A stretch of 64,000 nucleotides of DNA from Halobacillus mangrovi (GCF_002097535.1 NZ_CP020772.1:2418001-2482000); one strand, 5' to 3'. Shown: positions 36,035-46,917, numbered from the stretch's first letter. Notes: generated by a model not told the origin, from the sequence alone. Numbers and translations: made by a program.

Positions 36035-37236
36035 GCATAGTCACCCTTCATCTGACGGGCAGCTTCCTCAATAATCCTCTTAGCCAGATCATCTTTACTC
36101 ATAAGTGGAAAAGATTTTTGTTCTCCATCCTTCGTCAGCCAAAGAGATACATTGGTATCGACCCCAAAACCAGCCCCTTCTTCCGATACGTTATTGATTA
36201 CTATAGCGTCCAGGTTTTTCGATTTAAGTTTCTGCCTGCCGTACTCCTCTACATCCTGCGTCTCCGCTGCGAACCCTATTAAGTATTGATGTTCCTTTCG
36301 TTCGCCTAGTTCCATTAAAATATCTCTTGTTCGCTCCATCTCAACGACATATTCTCCAGGAGTTTTTTTCATCTTTTGATCATACGTCACTCTTGGGCGG
36401 TAATCAGCCACCGCTGCGGATTTAATCACTAACTCACTCGCAGGATAATGCTCAAGCACTTGATGATACATCTCTTCTGCTGTTGTCACATCAATACGCC
36501 TAACCCCTGCTGGAGTCGATAGTCCTACAGGTCCAGAAACCAACGTCACTTCAGCTCCTAACGATGAAGCTTGACGAGCCAGCGCATACCCCATCTTTCC
36601 TGTTGAAGGATTAGTAAAAAAACGCACAGGATCGATCTTTTCCCTTGTAGGTCCTGCAGTGATCAGTACTTTAACTCCTTTAAGCAGCTGCTTCTTTTTC
36701 TGTTCTTCTTCCAATACCTTTACAATGGTTTCAGGCTCTTCTAAACGTCCTTTCCCTACGTATCCACATGCAAGGTAACCTTCCCCTGGTTCAATGAATT
36801 TGAAGCCCCAGTCATCCAGTTGTTTCATATTGTGCATGACAGCAGGATGACTATACATATGTACATTCATGGCCGGCGCTAAATAAACAGGAGCCTCTGT
36901 TGCCAGGAGTGTAGTGGTCAGCATGTCGTCAGCTATACCTCCGGTAAGTTTACCAATGACATTGGCGGTCGCGGGTGCAAGCAAAATCAAGTCAGCCCAG
37001 TCGGCGACATCGATATGTTGAATTTGGGAGGGATCCTGTTCGTCGAACGTATCTGTGTAAACAGGTTGTCTTGATAAAGCCTGGAATGTAGTCGGTGCAA
37101 CAAATTTTTGTGCGCTTTCTGTCATAATTACCTTTACATGAGCCCCGGACTGGACTAACTTACTAGTCAAGGCAGCTGCTTTATAGGCAGCAATTCCTCC
37201 TGAAACCCCTAAAACAATTCTTTTTCCTTTTAACAT
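36031..37236 (-). CDS. coaBC: Phosphopantothenoylcysteine synthetase/decarboxylase
   Basis: A 401-residue bifunctional enzyme in coenzyme A synthesis. The N-terminal CoaC half has VLGVSGGIAAYKAA, the PAMNVHMY substrate loop and the lid-region cysteine in LACGYVGKGRLEE. The C-terminal CoaB half begins LITAGPTREKIDPVRFFTN. I chose the ATG giving MLKGKRIVLG, after AAGGAG. A terminator separates it from rpoZ. Confidence 0.97.
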   Translation of the reverse strand: MLKGKRIVLGVSGGIAAYKAAALTSKLVQSGAHVKVIMTESAQKFVAPTTFQALSRQPVYTDTFDEQDPSQIQHIDVADWADLILLAPATANVIGKLTGGIADDMLTTTLLATEAPVYLAPAMNVHMYSHPAVMHNMKQLDDWGFKFIEPGEGYLACGYVGKGRLEEPETIVKVLEEEQKKKQLLKGVKVLITAGPTREKIDPVRFFTNPSTGKMGYALARQASSLGAEVTLVSGPVGLSTPAGVRRIDVTTAEEMYHQVLEHYPASELVIKSAAVADYRPRVTYDQKMKKTPGEYVVEMERTRDILMELGERKEHQYLIGFAAETQDVEEYGRQKLKSKNLDAIVINNVSEEGAGFGVDTNVSLWLTKDGEQKSFPLMSKDDLAKRIIEEAARQMKGDYA

Positions 37237-37307
37237 CCGACACACTCCTTCTGTTGTGAACCCGAAATATGTTTGAACAATTTTCTAAAACTTAGAGCAA
37301 TTGATAA

Positions 37308-37341
37308 GAAAAACCGCGCTAATTAGGTATTAATAGCGCGG
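37308..37341 (-). terminator. Terminator after rpoZ
   Basis: CCGCGCTA and TAGCGCGG pair, followed on the minus strand by TTTTTC. It separates the gmk-rpoZ group from coaBC. Confidence 0.85.
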
Positions 37342-37353
37342 CTCTTGCATGCA

Positions 37354-37581
37354 TTATGTCGTTTCAGTACGAGACTGGATTTCATCGGAATACGTGAAAT
37401 TCAGTTTCCCATCACGGATTTCCTCAAGTGCCACTCCTACTTGCTGATGAGAAGTTGGATTATCTATCATCGGAGCACTTCCTTGTTTCAGTTCACGTGC
37501 TCTTCTAGCTGAAAGAGTAACAAGAGTGTACTTGGATTTAATCTGCTTTTGTAAAGAATCAATAGATGGCTCTAACATCAT
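37354..37581 (-). CDS. rpoZ: RNA polymerase omega subunit
   Basis: A 75-residue omega subunit with the motif SKYTLVTLSARRARELKQG. It stabilises the beta' subunit. It follows gmk by three bases. The N-terminal MMLEPSIDSL is normal for Bacillus relatives; a start at the second ATG is possible. Confidence 0.95.
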   Translation of the reverse strand: MMLEPSIDSLQKQIKSKYTLVTLSARRARELKQGSAPMIDNPTSHQQVGVALEEIRDGKLNFTYSDEIQSRTETT

Positions 37582-37584
37582 AAC

Positions 37585-38473
<889 letters not shown>

Positions 38474-38552
38474 AGCTGTCTCCTCCTTCTTCGTGCGAAA
38501 CCTAAAAATGACTACCTCTATTATATGAAAAAACTAGCGGTAAACACAATTG

Positions 38553-39434
38553 TTATTCAACATTTTGGACTTGTTCTTTCATTTTCTCGATTTCATTCTT
38601 TAAATCTACGACCCACTCGGTCAGCTTTGCATCATTGGACTTAGAGCCAATCGTATTCACTTCCCTGTGCATTTCCTGTACTATAAAATCAAGACGGCGG
38701 CCGATAGGTTCTTCCAGCGTCAGGATCTGCGAGAACTGAGATAAGTGGGAATGCATGCGAGTAATTTCTTCCGTCACGTCCCCTTTTTCAGCAAGGATGC
38801 CAACCTCTTGTAAAATTCTCGTATCATCTAGTTGAATTTCTTCTCTGGTATATTCTTCGATCCTTGCACGGATACGCTCTTTATATTCTTCCACTACCCA
38901 AGGTCTTCGCTCTTCCAGCTTCTCCAAGAATGAGCTTACTTTTGAAATTCTTTGCAGCAAGTCTTTTTTAAGACGCTCACCCTCTGCCTTCCTCATTACA
39001 ATCACGCGATTTAAAGCATCCTCCATTGAAGAGGTCAGTGCTTCCTGTAATTCATTTGTATTCTCTTCGATCTCTTGCACCGAGAACACATCCTCTAACT
39101 TGGTAACCATATCAATAGATATATGTTCAGTCAAATCGTACCGAGCCTTGATTCCCTTCAATTTTTCTAAGTATTGATCTAAAATCCGCCAGTCTACATC
39201 TACTTTCTTTTCAAATATACTTTGTCCTTCAACCGTTATGAATAAGTCAATACGCCCTCTTGAAAGAACTTCTCGAATTTTTCGTTTTAATTTTTCTTCT
39301 ATGAACAATAGATTCCGCGGCAGTTTTGCAGAAATGTCCAAATAACGGTGGTTAACAGAACGAATTTCCACATGAAGGCGAGTTTCTCCGACTTCAATAC
39401 TCTTTTTCCCATAACCTGTCATACTTTTGACCAT
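38553..39434 (-). CDS. yicC: YicC family endoribonuclease
   Basis: A 293-residue YicC/YloC protein beginning MVKSMTGYGKKSIEVGE, with SVNHRYLDISAKLPR and the C-terminal GRRLDFIVQEMHREVNTIGS. YicC has been described as an endoribonuclease affecting small RNA and PNPase-related decay. It is divergent from rqcH. In B. subtilis yloB lies between the two; here it does not. Confidence 0.95.
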   Translation of the reverse strand: MVKSMTGYGKKSIEVGETRLHVEIRSVNHRYLDISAKLPRNLLFIEEKLKRKIREVLSRGRIDLFITVEGQSIFEKKVDVDWRILDQYLEKLKGIKARYDLTEHISIDMVTKLEDVFSVQEIEENTNELQEALTSSMEDALNRVIVMRKAEGERLKKDLLQRISKVSSFLEKLEERRPWVVEEYKERIRARIEEYTREEIQLDDTRILQEVGILAEKGDVTEEITRMHSHLSQFSQILTLEEPIGRRLDFIVQEMHREVNTIGSKSNDAKLTEWVVDLKNEIEKMKEQVQNVE

Positions 39435-39553
39435 ATATCATCACATCCAACTATCTATTAGAATCTCCTATCTAATTTTACCAAAATACTCAAACGTAAT
39501 GCGAATCATTGACTATATTAAATCATATATTTAGAGATTCAGAAGAAAATCAT

Positions 39554-39561
39554 GCTATACT
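39554..39561 (+). promoter_or_regulatory. Candidate extended -10 promoter of rqcH
   Basis: GCTATACT preceded by T forms a TGnTATACT extended -10 box about 24 bases before the rqcH start codon. No good -35 box is seen 17 bases further up. Confidence 0.45.
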
Positions 39562-39584
39562 GAAATCTTAGAGAGGTGAACGCT

Positions 39585-41294
39585 ATGTCTTTTGATGGAA
39601 TTGTAACTAGAGCGATTACGAACGAATTAAACGAAACAATTCAGTCCGGAAGAGTTATGAAAATTTATCAGCCTACTGATACGGAACTGATTTTCACAGT
39701 AAGGGCACAAAGAAAAAATCACACCCTTTTACTATCTGCACATTCGAGTTATGCGCGTTTTCATTTAACCGAAGACCAATATTCTAATCCGAAAGAGCCT
39801 CCTATGCTCTGTATGCTCCTGCGTAAACATCTTGTCGGGGGGTTCATTGAGAATATTGAACAAGTGGAAATGGAACGAATCGTCAAGTTCCATATACGGA
39901 GCAGGAATGAAATCGGAGACGAAACGGTTAAAACGTTAATTATCGAGGTCATGGGAAAACATTCTAATATCCTTCTGATTGATGAAGAACAGGGGCATAT
40001 TTTAGACAGCATCAAACATTTGCCCCCTTCTCAAAACCGGCATCGAACGATTATGCCAGGACAGCCATACAAACTCCCGCCAGAACAAGGAAAAATAAGC
40101 CCAATAGATTTGGAACCAAAATCACTGATAAAAAAACTGGATTTTAATGCTGGCAAGATGGATAAACAAATCCTTGGTGTGGTTATGGGATTCTCCCCAA
40201 TGATCACAAAAGAAATTGCTTATCAAGCCAACCTTGGAGGGCCTGAAGCTTATAAAAAGGCTTATGATCAAGTACGGGAGCGAATCTTAAACCACGATTA
40301 TCAACCACAGGTACATTTTGGAGATCGAGAACAGTTTCATGTTCTGCCGCTCCATGGTTTTTCTGATGAAGCAGAGGAATTTGATAGCGTCAGTGCTATG
40401 CTAGACGCCTACTACTCAGGAAAAGCAGAACGAGATCGTGTCAAACAGCAAGCCGGAGATCTCTACCGTCTTTTGAAAAACGAAAAAGATAAAAATGTTC
40501 GGAAAATCAAGAAGCATCACCACACACTGAAAAAATCAGAATCAGCCGAAGAGTATCAGCGACTTGGCGAACTTTTGACCGCTCATATGCATATGGTCAA
40601 AAACGGAGATAGCGAAGTAACGGTCATTGATTATTACGATCCTGACCAAGCGGAAAGAACGATTGAACTGAATCCGAATAAAACTCCAAGTGAAAATGCT
40701 CAAAGCTATTTCCAAATCTATCAAAAGCTGAAAAAATCAAAGCAAGTGGTCCAACAGGAAATTAAAAAAGCAGAAGATGAGATTTCATATTTTGAAAGGC
40801 TTATTCAGCAAGTTGAATCTGCTCGCGAGCAAGATATTGAAGAAATTAGAGAAGAGCTGCGTGAACAGGGTTATTTAAAGAAGAAACCTTCTCCATCGAA
40901 TAAAAAGAAAAACAAACCTTCAAAGCCGGCACCTGAAAGCTTTGTGTCGAGTGATGGTACGCCCATTTTTGTAGGACGAAATAATAAGCAAAATGAATAC
41001 CTGACAAATCGGATGGCCAACAAATCGGATATTTGGCTGCACGCGAAAGACATCCCAGGGTCTCACGTCGTGATACGGGATGAAAACCCTTCTGAAGATA
41101 CACTATTTGAGGCAGCTCAATTGGCAGCCAATTTTAGTAAATCTAGTCAATCTTCCACCGTGCCTGTCGATTACACGCAGATCAAACATGTGAAGAAGCC
41201 ATCGGGTGCGAAACCAGGATATGTTATTTATGATCATCAACAAACTTTGTTTGTCACACCTGAATCATCTTATGTTAAGAGATTAAAAAACTAG
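39585..41294 (+). CDS. rqcH: Ribosome quality control factor RqcH
   Basis: A 569-residue NFACT protein (YloA/FbpA). The NFACT-N domain starts MSFDGIVTRAITNEL. A coiled coil lies at about 290-430 and an NFACT-R domain near the end (NKSDIWLHAKDIPGSHVVIR). RqcH recruits tRNA-Ala and adds alanine tails to nascent chains on stalled 50S subunits. The ATG was chosen after GAGAGGTG; it is the only large plus-strand gene in this part. A strong terminator follows. Confidence 0.96.
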   Translation: MSFDGIVTRAITNELNETIQSGRVMKIYQPTDTELIFTVRAQRKNHTLLLSAHSSYARFHLTEDQYSNPKEPPMLCMLLRKHLVGGFIENIEQVEMERIVKFHIRSRNEIGDETVKTLIIEVMGKHSNILLIDEEQGHILDSIKHLPPSQNRHRTIMPGQPYKLPPEQGKISPIDLEPKSLIKKLDFNAGKMDKQILGVVMGFSPMITKEIAYQANLGGPEAYKKAYDQVRERILNHDYQPQVHFGDREQFHVLPLHGFSDEAEEFDSVSAMLDAYYSGKAERDRVKQQAGDLYRLLKNEKDKNVRKIKKHHHTLKKSESAEEYQRLGELLTAHMHMVKNGDSEVTVIDYYDPDQAERTIELNPNKTPSENAQSYFQIYQKLKKSKQVVQQEIKKAEDEISYFERLIQQVESAREQDIEEIREELREQGYLKKKPSPSNKKKNKPSKPAPESFVSSDGTPIFVGRNNKQNEYLTNRMANKSDIWLHAKDIPGSHVVIRDENPSEDTLFEAAQLAANFSKSSQSSTVPVDYTQIKHVKKPSGAKPGYVIYDHQQTLFVTPESSYVKRLKN

Positions 41295-41300
41295 CTAAGG

Positions 41301-41335
41301 AAAAAAGCCGTGACTCCTAAGGTCACGGCTTTTTT
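41301..41335. terminator. Bidirectional terminator between rqcH and uppP
   Basis: AAAAAAGCCGTGAC and GTCACGGCTTTTTT form a perfect stem with an 8-base loop, with T runs on both strands. It serves the convergent genes rqcH and uppP. Confidence 0.92.
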
Positions 41336-41388
41336 CCTTATACGGATTTTTTCCAATCGTTGCTAGAAGTTTTTGTGTGTATTCTAAG

Positions 41389-42204
41389 CTAAACATAGAG
41401 CATATAGATCACGCCTACTAAGATTAATCGGTAAATCGCAAAAGGAATAAGCTTGATCTTATTGATGAGCCTCAAAAAAAACTGAATCGAAAGAAAAGCA
41501 AAGATAAACGCACTTATGAATCCAGCAGCAAACAGTGGAAGTGCGTTCAGTGAAAAAAATTCAATATTCTTGTAAAGAGACAAGCAGCTTGCCCCAAGCA
41601 TAATTGGAACAGCCATAATAAAGGTGAAATCAGCAGCAGAGCGATGACTCATGCCAAACATAACACCTGCTGAAATCGTTGAACCAGAACGTGAGAAACC
41701 TGGCCATAAAGAAAAACATTGAACTAAACCGATAAGAAACGCTTGTTGGTAAGTCATTTGATCGACAGTTTGTGCTATTGGAGCTTTGGGGGATATAAAG
41801 TCTGCAACAATCATCAAGACAGCTCCAAGAGCCAAACCAATCATAACAGTTTCTACGGTAAATAAATATCCGTCAATATAGTCTTCTAAAGCTATCCCAA
41901 GTATCGTTGCGGGGAGTAAACCGACTAGGACTTGACCTAGTTTCAGCTTTACTCTTGCTTCACCTTCCTTAAATCCAAGTAATGAAGCAAAACGATCTTT
42001 GAATAGGACGACTACGGCTAAGATTGATCCAAGCTGGACAACAACCTTGAATGTATTTGCCACGGATTCTCCCAAAAATTCACTGGAATGCAGCCACATC
42101 TCATCTACAAGAATCATATGCCCCGTCGAGGAAACCGGGGCAAATTCAGTCAAGCCTTCAAACATCCCAAGTACAATTACTTTCAATAAATGAATAAAAT
42201 CCAT
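41389..42204 (-). CDS. uppP: Undecaprenyl-diphosphate phosphatase
   Basis: A 271-residue membrane enzyme of the BacA/UppP family, recycling undecaprenyl diphosphate for cell wall synthesis. Active-site motifs are EGLTEFAPVSSTGHMILV near the start and GFSRSGSTISAGVMFG. About eight membrane segments. The ATG giving MDFIHLLKV is spaced six bases from GTGGAG; upstream alternatives abut that site. Confidence 0.95.
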   Translation of the reverse strand: MDFIHLLKVIVLGMFEGLTEFAPVSSTGHMILVDEMWLHSSEFLGESVANTFKVVVQLGSILAVVVLFKDRFASLLGFKEGEARVKLKLGQVLVGLLPATILGIALEDYIDGYLFTVETVMIGLALGAVLMIVADFISPKAPIAQTVDQMTYQQAFLIGLVQCFSLWPGFSRSGSTISAGVMFGMSHRSAADFTFIMAVPIMLGASCLSLYKNIEFFSLNALPLFAAGFISAFIFAFLSIQFFLRLINKIKLIPFAIYRLILVGVIYMLYV

Positions 42205-42280
42205 GTCCATCTCCACTCAATTGATTTCTAACGTTAATCATAGTAATGGTGGGGGAAGGGCAAATAACCCCCACCCTCAC

Positions 42281-42469
42281 TTATTTTATATTTACCAATT
42301 GTTTTATCTGCTCACTATTAAACATCGTCCATGAGAAATCAATCCAGTATTCTTCCCAGTGGACACCTGCGATCCATCCAGATAAGTAGATTCCACCAAC
42401 GAGCACCAAAAGAATTATAATCGACATGGCGTAGGATTCAATCTCATCTTTAAATTTATCAACTCTCAT
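42281..42469 (-). CDS. Small single-pass membrane protein, unknown
   Basis: A 62-residue protein with one hydrophobic segment (MSIIILLVLVGGIYLSGWIA at about 15-34) and a C-terminal part rich in Trp (HWEEYWIDFSWTMF). GAGGAGA precedes the ATG at good spacing. I do not recognise the family. It lies just upstream of uppP in the same direction. Confidence 0.6.
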   Translation of the reverse strand: MRVDKFKDEIESYAMSIIILLVLVGGIYLSGWIAGVHWEEYWIDFSWTMFNSEQIKQLVNIK

Positions 42470-42537
42470 GTAATTTTTATCTCCTCATTACAAGCCTAAT
42501 TTTGTTCGTTATCTTGATGCATGTGTAATGAGGAAAG

Positions 42538-42864
42538 TCATAAATAGTTTGAGTGGAATTTTCTTTGAATCATAAACCCCTGAGACGCAAGATAGACATT
42601 TAGGCGAATTGGAGGTTTTCGATTGTACTTTTCTTTTAATAAGAGTAGGAGGAACAGAGCAGTAAGCGATAAAGACGGCCCGTCCTTTTCCTTTGTAACA
42701 AATAGATGAAGGTAAGGAGCTTTATGATCAGACATAACGATATCTGAAGAATAAAATGTAAAACTAGTAGCCTGCTCATTTGTTCGGTCAATAAAATTTG
42801 GGTGATTTACGAACACAAATACGAATAGTGCAGGTAATAAAAGAGCCAGCCTAAAGTTGTCCAA
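42538..42864 (-). CDS. Hypothetical protein with N-terminal hydrophobic segment
   Basis: A 108-residue product starting at TTG with a strong GGAAGGAGG site eight bases before it. A hydrophobic N terminus (LALLLPALFVFVFV) could be a signal anchor; a second hydrophobic patch (LSLTALFLLLLL) lies in the middle. No family recognised. The ribosome binding site is the best evidence that it is translated. Confidence 0.45.
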   Translation of the reverse strand: MDNFRLALLLPALFVFVFVNHPNFIDRTNEQATSFTFYSSDIVMSDHKAPYLHLFVTKEKDGPSLSLTALFLLLLLKEKYNRKPPIRLNVYLASQGFMIQRKFHSNYL

Positions 42865-42974
42865 CGCTTCTGCCTCCTTCCTTTCCCTATTATATCAACT
42901 ATTGGAAAAGTCTAGTACTACAATAAATCAATGTACAAGCCTTTAATATAAAAAACTGAAGACCCAGTGAGTCA

Positions 42975-43472
42975 TCAGCTTTGTTGATCTTTTTTTATTA
43001 TTGGAATTAATATATCAAAGTGTGGATTATCAAATTCACGTTCTTCTGGGTAGCGTTCATGCTTAATCGGAAGCGGATCGTAATAGGTTTTACCAGCTTC
43101 TTCATAAGGCTTATAATCACATTCCATAATCCATTGATAGATTTTGTCGTAGGTTTCTCCGATATTTTGATTTTTACGATGGTGAACCTTCAAGTAAGTC
43201 AATTCGGGAATTTTAATGTCTACCATTCCTTCAGGGATTGGATGATCTTCATCCACTTCATAACTTGAATAATGGACGAATCCATCAGGACGCAGATGAT
43301 AAGATAATCCTAGTTGGATATCAGGTTCGATGGCGTCAACCTCATCTATTTTCTGACTCATTCTATCGATGATTTTCTTTAACTCTGGTACCTCCTCATA
43401 AGGCCCATCCCACTTCAGCCCGATTGCACGATAAGCTGGAAGCGTAACGATTTCTTTATTCAAATCAACCAT
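42975..43472 (-). CDS. GyrI-like / effector-binding domain protein
   Basis: A 165-residue stand-alone effector-binding domain of the AraC-C/GyrI type: EIVTLPAYRAIGLKWDGPY at the N terminus, YKPYEEAGKTYYDPLPI and DILIPI at the end. Such proteins bind small hydrophobic molecules or act as gyrase inhibitors or drug-binding proteins; the ligand here is unknown. AAAAGGAGTG precedes the ATG. Confidence 0.75.
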   Translation of the reverse strand: MVDLNKEIVTLPAYRAIGLKWDGPYEEVPELKKIIDRMSQKIDEVDAIEPDIQLGLSYHLRPDGFVHYSSYEVDEDHPIPEGMVDIKIPELTYLKVHHRKNQNIGETYDKIYQWIMECDYKPYEEAGKTYYDPLPIKHERYPEEREFDNPHFDILIPIIKKDQQS

Positions 43473-43555
43473 TACATCACTCCTTTTTTACATTTATATC
43501 TGTGTAGTTCGTTATAAATCCAGGAAACCCTGCATCGAATAACAATACAAATGAG

Positions 43556-43588
43556 AAAAACCGTAATGGAGATCTCCATTACGGTTTC
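43556..43588 (-). terminator. Terminator downstream of the pyrE region
   Basis: A perfect palindrome, AACCGTAATGGA with its complement across GATC, is followed by TTTCTC on the minus strand. It ends the small membrane protein gene and probably the whole pyr transcript. Confidence 0.85.
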
Positions 43589-43594
43589 ACATAA

Positions 43595-43867
43595 CTACGT
43601 TAAAAAGTAAGCGAAAATAGCGATTGACCCAAGATAGGAAAAAACGGCTTGAGCCCAATACCTATTTCTTTCATTCCTTAACATGTAAACATTCCACAAT
43701 ATGAATAGAGTTAGCGAGCCGACTAAACTGAGAAGCGGTTCCCATGACCACATCGACTCCATGAAAGAGAAAGCCACCCATGTGTATAAATAAACAAAAC
43801 AAGTTAAAAGTCCCAGGGAGGCATTCATTAAAATAAAAAAGGAATGTTTTTTGGATTTCATTGTCAT
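43595..43867 (-). CDS. Small three-segment membrane protein, unknown
   Basis: About 90 residues with three hydrophobic segments (FFILMNASLGLLTCFVYLYT, LLSLVGSLTLFILWNVYM, AVFSYLGSIAIFAYFLT). No family recognised. The start is uncertain: three ATG codons cluster at 43873, 43867 and 43861 and only a weak GGTGAT-type site is present. It lies 70 bases after pyrE, before the terminator, so it is likely the last gene of the pyr transcript. Confidence 0.5.
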   Translation of the reverse strand: MTMKSKKHSFFILMNASLGLLTCFVYLYTWVAFSFMESMWSWEPLLSLVGSLTLFILWNVYMLRNERNRYWAQAVFSYLGSIAIFAYFLT

Positions 43868-43937
43868 CGACATCACCAATACTTTCTGATGATTCCATCG
43901 TACAAGTAAGGGCTTTAAATAGCAACTGTCCGGCAGT

Positions 43938-44564
43938 TTAAGAGTTTGTAAAGATGTAAGGGTCATTACGCCATTGCGCCATACGTTCTCTCTCATTTTC
44001 ATTCATTAGGCTGTCGTTTACTAGCTGTTCCAAAAGCTCTTCATAGCTTGCGATTGAGTGATAGGTCAACCCTTTTTCATTGAAGGCATCCTTTGCTGTT
44101 TGAAGTCCATACGTAAAGATGGATAACACTTCAACGACTTCAACACCTTCTGTTTTTAAGGCTTCAGCTGCTTGTATCGAGGACTTCCCAGTGGAGACTA
44201 GATCCTCAATGATTACCACACGCTGCCCAGCTTCGATCTTTCCTTCAATCTGATTGCCTTTTCCATGTTTTTTTGCTGATGAACGTACGTAAACCATTGG
44301 CAGGTCCAGCTTTTCTGCTACCCAGGCCGCATGGGGGATCCCTGCTGTTGCACATCCAGCGATCACATCCACTGGCTTCTCCAGCTTCTGGATTTTTTCT
44401 ACAAATGCATCAGCAATACGGCGGCGGATCTCAGGATAAGACATTGTCAGCCGATTATCACAGTAAATAGGAGAGCGTAAACCTGATGTCCACGTAAACA
44501 AGTCCTCTGTTTCAATTTTTACTGCACCGATTTTAATTAAGTCTTGAATGATGTTGGAAGTCAC
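43938..44564 (-). CDS. pyrE: Orotate phosphoribosyltransferase
   Basis: A 208-residue enzyme joining orotate to PRPP. The PRPP loop is VVIIEDLVSTGKSS. The lysine-rich loop RSSAKKHGKGNQIEG is present. I chose the GTG start, nine bases after AAGGAGG; an ATG 12 codons upstream lies inside pyrF. Last biosynthetic gene of the pyr operon, in the same order as in B. subtilis. Confidence 0.97.
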   Translation of the reverse strand: MTSNIIQDLIKIGAVKIETEDLFTWTSGLRSPIYCDNRLTMSYPEIRRRIADAFVEKIQKLEKPVDVIAGCATAGIPHAAWVAEKLDLPMVYVRSSAKKHGKGNQIEGKIEAGQRVVIIEDLVSTGKSSIQAAEALKTEGVEVVEVLSIFTYGLQTAKDAFNEKGLTYHSIASYEELLEQLVNDSLMNENERERMAQWRNDPYIFTNS

Positions 44565-45261
44565 CGTGAAATTCCTCCTTGATTTGTTGGTAGACGGCAT
44601 GAGGATCGTCGGCTTCCCTGATTGCCCGTCCTACAACGATGGAATCACTCCCCTTCTCCATCGCGACTGCAGGGGTAGCGACACGCTTTTGGTCATGCTT
44701 AATGCCACCTTCAAGTCTTATGCCGGGAGTCAAAGCATAAAGGTTTGTGTATTCTTTGATCATTTGTGACTCTTCAACAGAGCAGACCACGCCGTCTACT
44801 CCGTTTATCTCTGCAAGCTCGCCATAATGCTCGACAACCTCTATTAATGGGCGATCAAGTAAAAGTTCTTTTTCAATCATCGTTTGATCTGTCGAGGTGA
44901 GCATCGTTACAGCTAATAGTAAAGGACGCTCCTCTGGTGATCCTTCCTCAAGCCCTCTTCTTGCGGCTTCCATCATCGTTCCGCCTCCTTGAGCATGGAC
45001 GTTAACAACATCGACGTTCAACTTGGCGAGATTAAGCATCGTGCGCCTTACTGTTTCTGGGATGTCATGCAACTTCAAATCAAGAAAGATGGAGTGGCCC
45101 GCTTCTTTTAACTGGTGGATCATTCCGGGACCTTCGCGGTAAAAGAGTTCCATTCCTACTTTAACTGGAATACCACATAGATGATGGTTTTCCAGAAATT
45201 CCATTGCTTCTTGTCCTGTTTCAAAATCAAGCGCGAAATACACCGGCTCGAGACGTTTCAT
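44533..45261 (-). CDS. pyrF: Orotidine 5'-phosphate decarboxylase
   Basis: A 242-residue TIM-barrel enzyme making UMP. The catalytic motif [13 protein letters not shown] includes K63. [15 protein letters not shown] and [11 protein letters not shown] bind phosphate. The ATG (MKRLEPVYF) lies eight bases after GGAGG and overlaps pyrD by about 35 bases; it also overlaps pyrE. Confidence 0.97.
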   Translation of the reverse strand: MKRLEPVYFALDFETGQEAMEFLENHHLCGIPVKVGMELFYREGPGMIHQLKEAGHSIFLDLKLHDIPETVRRTMLNLAKLNVDVVNVHAQGGGTMMEAARRGLEEGSPEERPLLLAVTMLTSTDQTMIEKELLLDRPLIEVVEHYGELAEINGVDGVVCSVEESQMIKEYTNLYALTPGIRLEGGIKHDQKRVATPAVAMEKGSDSIVVGRAIREADDPHAVYQQIKEEFHGDFQHHSRLN

Positions 45262-46159
45262 GGTGCGCACCTCCAATAGCTCCCTTTAAAGATTGGAAGC
45301 CGAATTTTTTCAGAGTCACAGGTAATTCATCAATAATCTCTTTACAGATTATAGGATTTTTGAAATTAGCGCTTCCGATTGCTACAGCACTTGCCCCGGC
45401 AAGCAAGAATTCAATGACATCCTCTGCTGTTTCAATACCACCCATTCCTATGATCGGCAGGTCGATCTCCCTGTACACCTGATAAATCATACGAATAGCT
45501 ATAGGCTTGATCGCAGCTCCTGATAATCCGCCTGTATGGTTTGAAATAATCGGTTTTCTCGTAGCAGGATCGATACGCATGCCTGTCAAGGTATTGATCA
45601 TCGTCAACCCATGTGCACCTCCTGCCTGAACGGCTTTTGCCATCGATACGATATCCGTGACATTTGGTGATAGCTTTACATAGACAGGAACGACACTTGC
45701 CTCTACAACTTTTCTGGTTACCTCTTCAGCCAGTAGAGGATCCGTACCAAACTGCACGCCTCCCTCTTTTACATTAGGACAGGAGATGTTTAATTCAAGA
45801 GCATTCACGTGATGAGAAATCTTTTCGGCTACTTGCACATACTCTTCCACGGTGCTTCCAGCTACATTAGCCATAATCGGCATGTCGTATTCTTGTAAAA
45901 ACGGAACCTCGTTCTTAATGATTGAGTCTACGCCAGGGTTCTGCAATCCGATCGCATTCAGCATGCCGCTTGAAGTTTCAGCAACCCTTGGAGTACCATT
46001 TCCAAACCGCTTTTCACCTGTAGCAGCTTTCATAATAACAGCGCCAAGGTCGGACAAGTTATAAAACTGTGCGAACTCTTTCCCAAAGCCGAAGCATCCA
46101 GAAGCGGGCATGATCGGGTTTTTTAAATGTAGACCCGGTAATGTCTGATGGAGATTCAT
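45227..46159 (-). CDS. pyrD: Dihydroorotate dehydrogenase, catalytic subunit (class 1B)
   Basis: A 310-residue FMN-containing subunit. [32 protein letters not shown] with the catalytic cysteine region, and [12 protein letters not shown] are seen. It works with PyrK, using NAD as acceptor, and follows pyrK with a four-base overlap. Confidence 0.97.
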   Translation of the reverse strand: MNLHQTLPGLHLKNPIMPASGCFGFGKEFAQFYNLSDLGAVIMKAATGEKRFGNGTPRVAETSSGMLNAIGLQNPGVDSIIKNEVPFLQEYDMPIMANVAGSTVEEYVQVAEKISHHVNALELNISCPNVKEGGVQFGTDPLLAEEVTRKVVEASVVPVYVKLSPNVTDIVSMAKAVQAGGAHGLTMINTLTGMRIDPATRKPIISNHTGGLSGAAIKPIAIRMIYQVYREIDLPIIGMGGIETAEDVIEFLLAGASAVAIGSANFKNPIICKEIIDELPVTLKKFGFQSLKGAIGGAHHETSRAGVFRA

Positions 46160-46917
46160 GAAAGCACGACCTCCTTCGCATCAAAGACAGGACCATCACA
46201 ACAGATCCTTCTATACCCCTTTTCATCATTCGAAGGGACCACACAAGCAAAGCATGCACCTATTCCACAGCCCATACGTTCTTCCATTGAAATATAGCCT
46301 GGAACACCTGTAAGCTCACTTGTTACTGCTTTTAACATTACAGTCGGACCACAAGTAAAGTACGTATCAAAGCTTCCTTTTACATAAGGAAAAAGATCTG
46401 TCACTAGTCCTTGATGACCTAAGGTGCCATCATTTGTAGTCACATATACGTCTCCAAGTGCTTCGAATTCATCAGTTAGAAAAGCTTGTTCAGCAGATTG
46501 GAATCCAAGAATACTCGTTACTTGTACACCTTTTTTCTCAAGCTGCTTTGCTAAATAATATAGGGGAGGCACTCCAATGCCTCCTCCAACAAGTAAAGCT
46601 TTCTTTGTGTTGATCTTATCGATAGGAAACCCTTGCCCACCGGGTCCAAGGACATCAACTTTCTCAGCGACTTTCTTTTCTGTCATTGCATCTGTACCTT
46701 TTCCCATTACTTTGTAAAGAAGAGTCATCGTTTTATTTTCCATGTCAATATTAGAGATGGAAACCGGACGGCGCAAATAATATTCTTTACTTACTTGAAT
46801 GTGCACGAATTGGCCTGGCTCTGACACGTCACCGACCATCTCGCCCTTAAGGACGAGACGGTAAGTTTGTCTTGCAATTTCTTGGTGTTCGATGATCGTC
46901 ATCCATTCACGTCTCAT
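46156..46917 (-). CDS. pyrK: Dihydroorotate dehydrogenase electron transfer subunit
   Basis: A 253-residue iron-sulfur flavoprotein. The FAD-binding LRRPVSISN is near residue 55, [16 protein letters not shown] binds the nucleotide, and the [2Fe-2S] cysteines are in [13 protein letters not shown] and [10 protein letters not shown]. It shares ATGA with the end of carB. Confidence 0.97.
   Translation of the reverse strand: MRREWMTIIEHQEIARQTYRLVLKGEMVGDVSEPGQFVHIQVSKEYYLRRPVSISNIDMENKTMTLLYKVMGKGTDAMTEKKVAEKVDVLGPGGQGFPIDKINTKKALLVGGGIGVPPLYYLAKQLEKKGVQVTSILGFQSAEQAFLTDEFEALGDVYVTTNDGTLGHQGLVTDLFPYVKGSFDTYFTCGPTVMLKAVTSELTGVPGYISMEERMGCGIGACFACVVPSNDEKGYRRICCDGPVFDAKEVVLS

Noticed and set aside
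43671..43925. An 84-codon minus-strand frame after pyrE in another register
   Set aside because: It overlaps the hydrophobic-protein frame, which has a clear membrane pattern; this one does not.
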